A stretch of DNA of 64,000 nt from Crenobacter oryzisoli (lineage in GTDB: Bacteria > Pseudomonadota > Gammaproteobacteria > Burkholderiales > Chromobacteriaceae), in the NCBI RefSeq assembly GCF_030385785.1, contig NZ_JAUEDK010000010.1, positions 22,510-86,509 on the forward strand, written 5' to 3'. Made by a program: the position numbers and the translations under genes. Positions 16,951 to 28,213 of this stretch are shown piece by piece; position 1 is the stretch's first letter, and each line of letters starts with the position of its first letter. The notes beneath the pieces were generated by a model, which did not search any database, was not told the origin of the DNA, and was given only the letters and a program-made list of their open reading frames with translations.

Positions 16951-16980
16951 TTGGTCGGCGCCAAGGCGCGGTGGCACAAT
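16951..16980 (+). promoter_or_regulatory. Possible promoter for ampG-mliC
   Basis: TTGGTC (16951-16956) and CACAAT (16975-16980) are spaced 18 bases apart, six bases before the chosen ATG. If used, the mRNA would be nearly leaderless. Confidence 0.3.
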
Positions 16981-16986
16981 GCCAGC

Positions 16987-18285
16987 ATGATTCCCCCAAC
17001 CGGTTCGCCCATGCTGATGACCGATTCCGCCCCGACGCTGCGCCAGGCGATCTTCTCCCGCACCATGCTCACCTGCGTGTTCACCGGCTTTGCCTCCGGC
17101 CTGCCGCTGTACGCGCTGATCAACCTGCTGCCGGCTTGGCTCAGGAGCGAGGGGGTGGACCTGAAGGCGATCGGCCTGTTCGCATTGATCCAGCTGCCGT
17201 TCACCTGGAAGTTCGTCTGGGCGCCGCTGATGGACCGCTTCGTGCCGCCATGGCTGGGGCGGCGGCGCGGCTGGATGCTGTCGACGCAGCTGGCGCTGAT
17301 CGCTACGATGGGTTGTTTTGGCGCATTCGCGCCGAAGACCGAGATCTGGGCGATCGCCGCGCTGGCGTTCGGCGTGGCGTTCTTCTCGGCGAGCCAGGAC
17401 ATCGTGCTCGACGCGTTCCGCCGCGAGATTCTCAGCGAGCGCGAGCTGGGTCTTGGCAACACCATCCACATCAACGCCTATCGGCTCGCCAGCCTGGTAC
17501 CTGGCTCGCTGTCGCTGATCCTCGCCGACCACCTGCCCTGGGCGACGGTGTTCTGGATCACCGCGCTGTTCATGCTGCCGGGCGTGGCGATGACACTGTT
17601 GGTCAGCGAGCCCAGGCTCGCCGCAGCGGCGCCGAAGACGCTGCGCGAGGCGGTGGTCGAACCGTTCCACGAATTCCTCACCCGCAACGGCTGGCGCGGC
17701 GCGGCCTGGGTGCTCGGCTTCATCTTCCTCTACAAGCTCGGCGACAGCATGGCCACCTCGCTCGCCACACCGTTCTACCTCGACATGGGCTTCACCAAGT
17801 CGCAGATCGGCCTGGTGGCCAAGCACGCCGGGCTGTGGCCGGCGGTGATCGGCGGCCTGCTTGGCGGGGTGTGGATGCTCAAGCTCGGCATCAACCGCGC
17901 GTTGTGGGCGTTCGGTGTCATCCAGGTGGTGTCCATCGTCGGCTTCGCCTGGTTAGCCGAACAGGGGCCGTTCGCCCATGTCGGTGCGCCGGAGCTGACC
18001 CGGCTGGCGCTGGTGATTGGCTTCGAGGCGCTCGGCGTCGGTCTCGGCTCGGCGGCGTTCGTCGCCTACATCGCACGCACCACCCACCCTGCCTACACCG
18101 CCACCCAGTTCGCGCTGTTCACCAGCCTGGCGGCGGTGCCGCGCACAGTCGCCAACGCCGGCACCGGCTACCTGGTCGACGCGTTCGGCTGGACCACGTT
18201 TTTCTGGTTGTGTACCGCGCTGGCGCTGCCGGGCATGACCCTACTCGTCAAGGTAGCGCCGTGGAATGGCAAGGAGGAGGCATGA
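16987..18285 (+). CDS. ampG: Muropeptide permease AmpG
   Basis: An MFS transporter of the AmpG family, about 432 residues, which imports GlcNAc-anhydroMurNAc peptides for cell-wall recycling. Family segments include TGFASGLPLYALI near the N-terminus, KFVWAPLMDRFVPPWLGRRRGWM and FSASQDIVLDAFRREIL. The start is uncertain: ATG 16987, 17011 and 17017 all lie close together and none has a strong ribosome binding site. It overlaps mliC by 4 bases. Confidence 0.9.
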   Translation: MIPPTGSPMLMTDSAPTLRQAIFSRTMLTCVFTGFASGLPLYALINLLPAWLRSEGVDLKAIGLFALIQLPFTWKFVWAPLMDRFVPPWLGRRRGWMLSTQLALIATMGCFGAFAPKTEIWAIAALAFGVAFFSASQDIVLDAFRREILSERELGLGNTIHINAYRLASLVPGSLSLILADHLPWATVFWITALFMLPGVAMTLLVSEPRLAAAAPKTLREAVVEPFHEFLTRNGWRGAAWVLGFIFLYKLGDSMATSLATPFYLDMGFTKSQIGLVAKHAGLWPAVIGGLLGGVWMLKLGINRALWAFGVIQVVSIVGFAWLAEQGPFAHVGAPELTRLALVIGFEALGVGLGSAAFVAYIARTTHPAYTATQFALFTSLAAVPRTVANAGTGYLVDAFGWTTFFWLCTALALPGMTLLVKVAPWNGKEEA

Positions 18286-18638
18286 AGAAAACACTGGCGG
18301 TTGGCCTGGCGCTGCTGGCCTCTCTGACGGCGTTTTGCGTGTCGGCGCAGGCGGTGGAGCGGGGTGAGACGCCGTTCAAGGTCAACTACCGCTGCGCAAA
18401 TCACCGCGCACTCAGCGTGGTCTATCCGGCGTACGCCGATGCCGAGCACGAGCCGATCCGGTTGACCTGGGGCGGCACAGTCTACCGGCTGCACCCGACC
18501 GAGGCGGGGAGCGGTGCGCGCTACGCCAATCTTCAGCTGGTCTGGTGGACCAAGGGTGAGGCTGGTTTTCTCGCCACCCGTGGTGGGCGGATGCTGGTGC
18601 GCGACTGCCACGAGGCGAGCAGCAAGCCCGTGCAGTGA
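18282..18638 (+). CDS. mliC: C-type lysozyme inhibitor, MliC/PliC family
   Basis: A 118-residue periplasmic protein. The signal peptide ends at ...SAQA; there is no lipobox, so this is the soluble (PliC-like) form rather than a lipoprotein. The family motif is clear: YRCANHRALSVVY, then SGARYANLQLVWWTKG and a final Cys for the disulfide. Such proteins block host lysozyme. It starts inside the ampG stop behind AAGGAGGAGG, coupling lysozyme defence to muropeptide recycling. Confidence 0.85.
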   Translation: MKKTLAVGLALLASLTAFCVSAQAVERGETPFKVNYRCANHRALSVVYPAYADAEHEPIRLTWGGTVYRLHPTEAGSGARYANLQLVWWTKGEAGFLATRGGRMLVRDCHEASSKPVQ

Positions 18639-18644
18639 GCGGGT

Positions 18645-21049
<2,405 letters not shown>

Positions 21050-21924
21050 TCGGTGTTGGCGTAGAACGCCGGGTCCTCGTTGGCGGTCCACCAGCCGGGA
21101 ATGCCCAGCAGCGGTAGCGGCAACAGCTCGCGTGGCCGTGCGAGCCATGTGTCGTCGGCGAGCCGCTCGGCCAAGCTTGCATCCAGTTGGGCTAGCTGCG
21201 CCTCGTAGGTTTGGCTGAAGAAGGCCGGCGGCACCGGCAGCAGCAGCGCCTTGCCGCACCAGCCGATATGCGGCGTCAGCCCCTGCTCGGACAGCGCGTG
21301 GCCGAGCACGAACGGTGCGATCGCGCGTCCCCAACCTTCGCGCCGCGCGAGGAACAGCGTCGCCCAGTCCATGTCCTTCAGCGCATCGGCCATGCGCTCG
21401 TCGCTCACCGCCAGCACCACGCCGCATTCGTCGAACAGCGTCGCCGCGTCGCGTAGCGATCCGCGCTTCACCTCGCCGCGTGCCAACGCACGCAGGTGCC
21501 GGGCGTTCAGCGCCGACTTGGCTCGCGGCCAGGCGCACCAGGCCAGCGCGTTGAACCAGTCGTGCCAGTTGCAAAGCCGGGTGGGCACCTCGCCGGTCGC
21601 ACCGATGTGCGCCTCGTAATACGCCTCGGGTTCCAGGTCGGCGACGAAGCGCAACACCGCAGGGAAGCCGGCGACCCGCTCTCGCGCGACGGCGGCGAGC
21701 CGGTCATAGCTGGCCTGGTCGGGCCAGGTCGTCAGTGTCAGCCAGTCGGCGGCGCGGCGGATCGGGCGATACAGCGGATGGGCGAGGTAGGAAGAATGCC
21801 AGTCGGTCACGGGGTTGCAGCATCAGCGGTTGATCGGTGACGCGGCCGGGCAGGCGCCCGCCGCGCCGCCATTGTCGCGGCAACGCGCCGCGCTGGTAAA
21901 GCGCCGTGATGCGCAGGCCGGCGG

Positions 21925-24183
21925 TTATGAGCGGGCCGCGGGTTGGTTATTTTCGGCATCGGCCGACGGCGGCGGATCGCTGTAGATCTGGTTGACGCCG
22001 AGGTGCTGGGCCAGGCTCAAGTAGTGCTCGGCGCGGCGCAGTAGCGTCTCGAGCTGGTTCTCGGTCGGCAGGTGGCTGGCGATGCCGATGCTCAGGTTGT
22101 AATAGAGCGGCGGCAGCGGCGGCAATTGCAGCGGCTGCTGCGCCAAGCGCGCCACCAGCCGTTCGGCCAGATGGCGCGCCTGGTCCGCCGGAGTGGTCGG
22201 CAGCAGGATGGCGAACACCTTGCCGTCGAGCCGGCCGACGAGGTCGACCTTGCGCGCCTCGTTGCGGCACAGCTCGGCGAAGTGGCGGATCGCCTTGTCG
22301 CCGGCGTGCTGGCCGAAGCTGTCGTTGAGCCGCTGCAGGCCGTCGAGCTCGATCAGGCACAGCGACAGTTCCCGACCGTAGCGTTCGGCCGCCAGGAGCT
22401 CCCGGTCGGCCACGTCGAGAAAATGGTAGCGGTTCAGCACACCGGTCAGCGGGTCTCGGCTGGCGGCGATGTGCTGCTCGGCGTCGTGGCGATCTTGCTT
22501 GATCGCGATCGCCGCCAGGTGCGAGGCGCGTGCCAACAGCTGCTTGTCTTCGCCACCGATCGCCAGTGGCTGTTCGGTCAGCAGGCAGAGCACGCCGAGC
22601 GAGGGCTGCTGAGGCGGTTGCAGCGGCAGCAGCCAGCCAGCGTTGAGGTTGAGCTGCCCGAGCAGCGTGGCGAATGGCTGCCACAGCGGGTGGGAGTCGA
22701 GCGGGTTGACGAGGCAGGGCTGCTGCAAGCGCAGCAGCGTCAGCGTGGCGCCGTCGTACTCGGCCGCCAAGGGGGGCAGCTCCGGTGCGATCCAGTCGCC
22801 GTGCCCGTCACCTTGCGGGGCCTGCCAGATCGCGATGCGCGCCCTCGGAAACTGGCTCTCCAGCAGCCGCGCCAGCCGGGTCAGGATGTCGTGCAGCGGC
22901 GCGCGGTGGGCAATCATGTCGAGCACCGCGTGCTCGCCCTGTGTCAGCCTCTGCTGGCGGCGTAAGTCAGTGACGTCGCGTGCCACCGCCAACACCGATT
23001 CGAGCCGGCCGGCCGGATCGAGCTCGGGAAACAGTCGCACCTCGAAGGTGATCGTCAGCGTCGACAATGCCACCTCAGCGTCGAACATCCGCGCCCGGTT
23101 CTGGCGGATCACCTCCTGGCACTCGCTGTTGAAGCGGTTCGCCAGCGCGGCCGGCATGCCGTTCTCCAGCAGCGTCTTGCCGAGCAGCTCGCCCTCGGGC
23201 TGAGCGACGCAGCGGGTGATCGTCTGGTTCAGATACAGGCAGCGGCCCTGCGGGTCGACCCTGGCAATCAGGTCGACGCTGTTGTCGACCAGGCCGCGGA
23301 ACGCTTGTTCTCGGCGGCGCTGCATGTCGAGGGCGTCCTTGCGCGCGGTGATCCGCTCGCCGACGCCGCAGATCTGATGGTGGCCGTCGCGGCGAGGGTA
23401 GACCTGGGCGTTGATCGCCACCCATTCCCACAGGCCGTTTGCCTGGCGCACCCGCACCTCCAGGCTGAGGTCGCTGCCGGCCTGCTCGGCCGACTGGCGC
23501 AAGAGCTCCGTGACCTGGCGCTGGTCGTCGGGGTGCAGCCGACCGAACCAGCGCTCCAGCGGCAGCTCGCCCCAGTCGCTCTCCAACCCGTAGGCATGCT
23601 GCAGAGCATGCGGCGCCAGGCGCAGCACGCCACTGGCCAATTCCAGCGTAAAGAACACCAGATTGGCGCTGTAGAGCGCATTATTGAGCTGGGAGACCTC
23701 GCTCTCAAGCTGTTCCAGCTGCTCTTGCCATGGCGAGAGCGAAGTCAGGTAGCTGATCTGCCATGTAGATCCGGATAGGGCTGGCTGATGCTGCAGCAGC
23801 CAGTTTTCGCCGTCGTCCTGCACGAGCGGGCTGTCGGACAGTAGCGTCTGGCGCAGTAGCGCGTTGCGGGTGGTCGCCGGCAGCGTCTGTGCCGCCGGGT
23901 TGAAATACAGGCCGTGGCCGTCGTCCTGAACGATCGCCGCCGGAAACGGCAGCGGTTCGAGGGCCGCACGTTGGCGAGCCAGCGGCTGACGACGGTAGAG
24001 AAGCAGGACCAGCGCGGCTGCAAGCGCGAGTAGGGTGACGATCTCCAGGCCGTACAGCCAGAGTGGCGCGGCCGTTAGCTGTTCGGCAGCCTCGGCGGGA
24101 AGATGCAGCAGGGCAAGGGGCAGCATGGCGGCGACGGCGCGCTCGGGGTGGGGCAGCGTCATAGTGGGCTTTCGGCTGGTCAC
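21925..24183 (-). CDS. Membrane sensor with PAS, GAF and degenerate GGDEF domains
   Basis: A 752-residue protein: an N-terminal hydrophobic region with a helix around residues 43-65 (VTLLALAAALVLLLY), PAS/PAC units around 180-290 and 300-415, a GAF-like region around 430-590 and a GGDEF domain around 600-740. The signature half-site appears as VGRLDGKVF (residues 649-657) where active cyclases have RxGGDEF, so diguanylate cyclase activity is doubtful; a regulatory or GTP/c-di-GMP-sensing role is inferred. The start is GTG 24183, behind GAGG; an ATG lies seven codons in. No partner gene is adjacent. Confidence 0.8.
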   Translation of the reverse strand: MTSRKPTMTLPHPERAVAAMLPLALLHLPAEAAEQLTAAPLWLYGLEIVTLLALAAALVLLLYRRQPLARQRAALEPLPFPAAIVQDDGHGLYFNPAAQTLPATTRNALLRQTLLSDSPLVQDDGENWLLQHQPALSGSTWQISYLTSLSPWQEQLEQLESEVSQLNNALYSANLVFFTLELASGVLRLAPHALQHAYGLESDWGELPLERWFGRLHPDDQRQVTELLRQSAEQAGSDLSLEVRVRQANGLWEWVAINAQVYPRRDGHHQICGVGERITARKDALDMQRRREQAFRGLVDNSVDLIARVDPQGRCLYLNQTITRCVAQPEGELLGKTLLENGMPAALANRFNSECQEVIRQNRARMFDAEVALSTLTITFEVRLFPELDPAGRLESVLAVARDVTDLRRQQRLTQGEHAVLDMIAHRAPLHDILTRLARLLESQFPRARIAIWQAPQGDGHGDWIAPELPPLAAEYDGATLTLLRLQQPCLVNPLDSHPLWQPFATLLGQLNLNAGWLLPLQPPQQPSLGVLCLLTEQPLAIGGEDKQLLARASHLAAIAIKQDRHDAEQHIAASRDPLTGVLNRYHFLDVADRELLAAERYGRELSLCLIELDGLQRLNDSFGQHAGDKAIRHFAELCRNEARKVDLVGRLDGKVFAILLPTTPADQARHLAERLVARLAQQPLQLPPLPPLYYNLSIGIASHLPTENQLETLLRRAEHYLSLAQHLGVNQIYSDPPPSADAENNQPAARS

Positions 24184-24305
24184 GTCATCCTCTTCATCAT
24201 GGCAGCTTTGACGCCGCTGTCAGCCTCGTCGTGATGAGAGCCGGCCATCAGCCCCCGACACTGCGGCAAATACAGTATGCTTGGCGCATCGATTTGGAGT
24301 GTGGC

Positions 24306-25706
24306 ATGGAGTACTTTCCCTTATTCATGAACCTCAGGCAGGCCCCCTGTCTGATCGTCGGTGGCGGTGAGGTGGCGCTGCGCAAGGTACGGCTGCTGCG
24401 CGCCGCCGGCGCGGAGCTGACCGTGTTGTCGCCGGTGCTGTGCCGCGAGCTGGCCGAACTGGCCGCGGCCGGCGCGGTGCGCCACCTGGCGGCGGAGTTC
24501 GTGCCGGACACGGTCGGCGGCCAGCGGCTGGTGATCGCCGCCACCGATGACCGCGCGGTTAACCGGGCGGTCAGCGACGCGGCCAAGGCCGCCAACATCC
24601 CGGTCAATGTGGTCGACGATCCCGAGCTGTCGACCTGGATCAGCCCGGCCATCGTCGATCGTTCGCCGCTGTTGATCGCGGTGTCGACCGGCGGCTCGGT
24701 CCCGGTGCTGGGGCGACTGGTGCGCGCCCGGCTGGAGAGCCTGATCCCGGCCGGCTTCGGTCGCCTCGCCGGCTTCGGTGCGCGCTTTCGCGACCGGGTC
24801 AAGGCGCGCTTCGCCGATGTGGAACAGCGCCGCGCCTTCTGGGAGTCGGTGCTGGAAGGTCCGGTTGCCGACGCGGTAGTGGCCGGCAGCGATGACGTCG
24901 CCGAGCAGATGATGGAACAACGCCTGGCCGAGCCGGACGCACCGTCCGGCGCGGTCTACCTGGTCGGCGCCGGCCCGGGCAACCCGGACCTGCTGACCTT
25001 CCGAGCGCTCAGGCTGATGCAGCAGGCCGACGTGGTGCTCTACGACAACCTGGTGGCGCCGGCGCTGCTGGAGCTGGTGCGCCGCGATGCCGAGCGCATT
25101 TTCGTCGGCAAGCAGCGCGCCAACCACGCCTTGCCGCAAGAGGACATCAACGCGCTGATGCTGCGCCTGGCGCAGGAGGGCAAGCGGGTACTGCGCCTGA
25201 AGGGCGGCGATCCGTTCACCTTCGGCCGCGGCGGCGAAGAGATCGAAAAGTTGGCCGAACATGGCATCCCGTTCGAGGTGGTGCCGGGCATTACCTCGGC
25301 CAGCGGTGCCGCTGCGTACGCCGGCATCCCGTTGACGCACCGCGACTACGCTCAGTCGGTCACCTTCGTCACCGGTCACAAGCAGGACGGTACGATCCAG
25401 CTCGACTGGCCGGCGCTGACCCGACCGCACCAGACGGTGGTGGTGTACATGGGCGTGTCGACAGCCTCCGAACTGTGCGCGGCCTTCGTCGAGCACGGCA
25501 AGCCGTCGGATACCCCGGCTGCCGTGGTCGAGTGGGCGACCACCGAGCGCCAGCGTACCGTGGTCGGCACGCTCGAGACGCTGCCGGCGCTAATCGGCGA
25601 GCACGGCATTGCGTCGCCGGCGCTGATCATCGTCGGCGAGGTGGTGGCGCTGGCCGGTCGGCTCGGCTGGTTCCGCCGCATCGAGAATCCGACTGTTACA
25701 ATTTGA
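24306..25706 (+). CDS. cysG: Siroheme synthase CysG
   Basis: A 466-residue bifunctional enzyme. The N-terminal part is precorrin-2 dehydrogenase/ferrochelatase (LIVGGGEVALRKVRLLRAAGA, then VSTGGSVPVLGRLVR), and the C-terminal part from about residue 217 is uroporphyrinogen III methyltransferase (VYLVGAGPGNPDLLTFRAL, then LRLKGGDPFTFGRGGEE and VPGITSASGAAAYAGIPLTHR). It makes siroheme for sulfite and nitrite reductases from uroporphyrinogen III. No sulfur-assimilation genes are next to it in this window. Confidence 0.96.
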   Translation: MEYFPLFMNLRQAPCLIVGGGEVALRKVRLLRAAGAELTVLSPVLCRELAELAAAGAVRHLAAEFVPDTVGGQRLVIAATDDRAVNRAVSDAAKAANIPVNVVDDPELSTWISPAIVDRSPLLIAVSTGGSVPVLGRLVRARLESLIPAGFGRLAGFGARFRDRVKARFADVEQRRAFWESVLEGPVADAVVAGSDDVAEQMMEQRLAEPDAPSGAVYLVGAGPGNPDLLTFRALRLMQQADVVLYDNLVAPALLELVRRDAERIFVGKQRANHALPQEDINALMLRLAQEGKRVLRLKGGDPFTFGRGGEEIEKLAEHGIPFEVVPGITSASGAAAYAGIPLTHRDYAQSVTFVTGHKQDGTIQLDWPALTRPHQTVVVYMGVSTASELCAAFVEHGKPSDTPAAVVEWATTERQRTVVGTLETLPALIGEHGIASPALIIVGEVVALAGRLGWFRRIENPTVTI

Positions 25707-25734
25707 AACATACTTAATAAGGGAACCGCACAAG

Positions 25735-26130
25735 ATGGTCGGCCTCTTACTGATCACCCATTACGGCCTAGGGCAGAGCTTCACCGACTGTGCCCGCCAC
25801 TTCTTCGGCACCGATCCGGGCAACCTGGCGGTGATGGCGGTCGATAAGAGCGACGACCCGGACCATCTGCTGGCCTACGCGCATTCCTTGATCGCGCATC
25901 TCGATCAGGGCGAAGGGGTGCTGGTGCTCACCGACATGGTCGGCGGCACGCCGTCGAACGTGGCGAGCAGGCTGATCGTGCCGGGTCGGATCGAAGCGGT
26001 GGCGGGGCTGAGCCTGCCGATGCTGGTACGGTCCTTATGCTATTGCGGCCAGCCGTTGGCCGTGCTGGTCGAAAAAGCCCTGGCCGGAGGCCGCGAAGGG
26101 GTACAGAACATCACTCAGGGGAACACCTAA
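25735..26130 (+). CDS. PTS EIIA component, mannose family
   Basis: A 131-residue cytoplasmic EIIA domain. His9 in LLITHYGLG is the phosphorylation site, and VLTDMVGGTPSNVA is the family motif. No mannose-type IIB, IIC or IID genes follow; instead HPr and enzyme I do. As known for many betaproteobacteria, such a permease-less set is likely regulatory rather than a sugar importer. It is the first gene of a three-gene operon, two bases from ptsH's ATG region. Confidence 0.9.
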   Translation: MVGLLLITHYGLGQSFTDCARHFFGTDPGNLAVMAVDKSDDPDHLLAYAHSLIAHLDQGEGVLVLTDMVGGTPSNVASRLIVPGRIEAVAGLSLPMLVRSLCYCGQPLAVLVEKALAGGREGVQNITQGNT

Positions 26131-26133
26131 ATC

Positions 26134-26403
26134 ATGATCAAGACCCAGATCGAAATCATCAACAAACTGGGCCTGCACGCGCGCGCGTCGAGCAAGTTCA
26201 CCCAGACCGCCAGCCGGCACAAGAGTGAAGTCTGGGTGTCGCGCAACGGCCGCCGAGTCAACGGCAAGAGCATCATGGGTGTGATGATGCTCGCCGCGGC
26301 GAAGGGAGCGACCATCGAGCTGGAGGTCAGCGGCGAGGACGAGCAGGCCGCGACCGACGCGCTGGTCACGTTGATCAACAACCGTTTCGACGAAGCCGAA
26401 TAA
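26134..26403 (+). CDS. ptsH: Phosphocarrier protein HPr
   Basis: An 89-residue HPr. His15 in LGLHARAS is the phospho-acceptor from enzyme I, and Ser46 in NGKSIMGVMMLAA is the site of HPr kinase in species that have one. Length and spacing match the family. It sits between the EIIA gene and ptsI, three bases after the EIIA stop. Confidence 0.96.
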   Translation: MIKTQIEIINKLGLHARASSKFTQTASRHKSEVWVSRNGRRVNGKSIMGVMMLAAAKGATIELEVSGEDEQAATDALVTLINNRFDEAE

Positions 26404-26459
26404 TTCACAGCCGGGGCGCCGGTCGGGCCGGCACGAGGACCCCGAGGGAACTAGCGAGC

Positions 26460-28199
26460 ATGAGCATCTGTCTGCATGGAGTCGCCATTGGGGGGGGCAT
26501 CGCCATCGGCCGCGCCCACCTGGTGCGGCAGAGCATGGAGGACGTGGCCCACTATGGCCTGGATCCGGCCGATGTGCCGGCCGAGGTCGAACGCTTCGAG
26601 GAAGCGATCCGCACCACCCGCAAGCAGCTCGAGCAGCTGCGCAGCAGCATCCCAGAGAACGCACCGGCCGAGCTGGGTGCCTTCCTGTCGCTGCATGTGA
26701 TGCTGCTGTCGGATATTTCGATCTCGGGTGACCCGATCGACATTATCGAGACGCAGCGTTGCAACGCCGAGTGGGCGCTGAAGCTGCAGGCCGAGCTGCT
26801 GACCGAACAGTTCGATGCGATCGAAGAGGACTACCTGCGTGAGCGCAAGCACGACGTGCTGCAGGTGGTCGAGCGGATCTTCAAGAACCTGGCCGGCCAC
26901 GACACCGAGCTGGGCATCGCCGAGGACCTGTTTGACGACACCATCCTGATCGCACACGACCTGTCGCCGGCCGACATGGTCTACTTCAAGGACAGCCGCA
27001 TCGCCGCCTTCGTCACCGACGTCGGTGGCGCCACCAGCCACACCGCCATCCTCGGCCGCAGCCTCGACTTGCCGTCGGTGATCGCACTGCACCACGGTCG
27101 CACGCTGATCCGCGAGGACGAGTGGGTGATCGTCGATGGCCAGCAGGGCGTGCTGATCATCAACCCGGAAGAGCTGGTGCTGGCCGAATACCGCCAGCGC
27201 CAGCGCGCTTGGCTCGCCGCACGCCGCAAGCTCTCCAGTATCCGCAAAGTCAGTGCCGAGACCCGTGACGGTGCGCAGATCGAACTACTCGCCAATATTG
27301 AACTGCCCGAGCACGTCGACATGGCGCGCGAGTCCGGTGCCGCCGGCATCGGCCTGTTCCGCAGCGAATTCATGTTCCTTGGCCGCGACACGTTGCCGAG
27401 CGAAGACGAACAGTATGAGGCGTACCGGCGCGTCGCCGAGGCAATGAAGGGCGCGCCGGTGACGGTGCGTACCATGGACCTGGGCGCCGACAAGAGCCCG
27501 CGCTGGCTCAGCCACGGTGTCGCCGACAATCCGGCGCTGGGGCTGACCGGCATCCGCCTGTGCCTGGCCGAGCCGTTGATGTTCCGGGCCCAGCTGCGCG
27601 CGCTGTTGCGCGCGTCGCTGCATGGCCGCATCCGCATCATGTTCCCGATGCTCAACGCACTGCCGGAGCTGAAGCAGGCGCTGGCGCAGCTTGCCTACGC
27701 CAAGGAGGAACTGCGCGACGAGGGTATCGCCTTCGCCGACAGGATCGAGATCGGCGCGATGATCGAAATTCCGTCGGCGGCGCTGGTCGTCGGCAGCTTT
27801 CTGAAACAGGTCGATTTCGTGTCGATCGGCACTAACGACCTGATCCAGTACACGCTGGCGGTCGACCGCAACGACGATGCAGTCAGTCACCTTTACGACC
27901 CGGTGCACCCGGCGGTCCTCAAGCTGATCGCCCACACGATCAAGACCACGCACCGTGCCGGCAAGACCGTGGCGGTGTGCGGCGAGATGGCCGGCGATGC
28001 GCGCATGACCCGACTCTTGCTCGGGATGGGGTTGCGACGCTTCTCGATGGACCCGGTGCATGTGCTGCCGATCAAACAGGTGGTGCGCAATACCCACCTC
28101 GACGACGTAGTGCCTGTGGTCGGGCGCATGCTGCGCACCGAAGACCCTGATAAAATCGCCGACCTTCTCGATCAACTGAATGCCGAGCCGGCCCTCTGA
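26460..28199 (+). CDS. ptsI: PTS enzyme I
   Basis: A 579-residue phosphoenolpyruvate-protein phosphotransferase that autophosphorylates from PEP and passes phosphate to HPr. The active His lies in GGATSHTAILGRSL (about residue 191); the PEP-binding region contains GIGLFRSEFMFL and the C-terminal FVSIGTNDLIQYTLAVDRND, with Cys in VAVCGEMAG. It ends the PTS operon; a glycosyltransferase gene starts 15 bases later on the same strand. Confidence 0.97.
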   Translation: MSICLHGVAIGGGIAIGRAHLVRQSMEDVAHYGLDPADVPAEVERFEEAIRTTRKQLEQLRSSIPENAPAELGAFLSLHVMLLSDISISGDPIDIIETQRCNAEWALKLQAELLTEQFDAIEEDYLRERKHDVLQVVERIFKNLAGHDTELGIAEDLFDDTILIAHDLSPADMVYFKDSRIAAFVTDVGGATSHTAILGRSLDLPSVIALHHGRTLIREDEWVIVDGQQGVLIINPEELVLAEYRQRQRAWLAARRKLSSIRKVSAETRDGAQIELLANIELPEHVDMARESGAAGIGLFRSEFMFLGRDTLPSEDEQYEAYRRVAEAMKGAPVTVRTMDLGADKSPRWLSHGVADNPALGLTGIRLCLAEPLMFRAQLRALLRASLHGRIRIMFPMLNALPELKQALAQLAYAKEELRDEGIAFADRIEIGAMIEIPSAALVVGSFLKQVDFVSIGTNDLIQYTLAVDRNDDAVSHLYDPVHPAVLKLIAHTIKTTHRAGKTVAVCGEMAGDARMTRLLLGMGLRRFSMDPVHVLPIKQVVRNTHLDDVVPVVGRMLRTEDPDKIADLLDQLNAEPAL

Positions 28200-28213
28200 G
28201 CCGGCCCTTCTCG

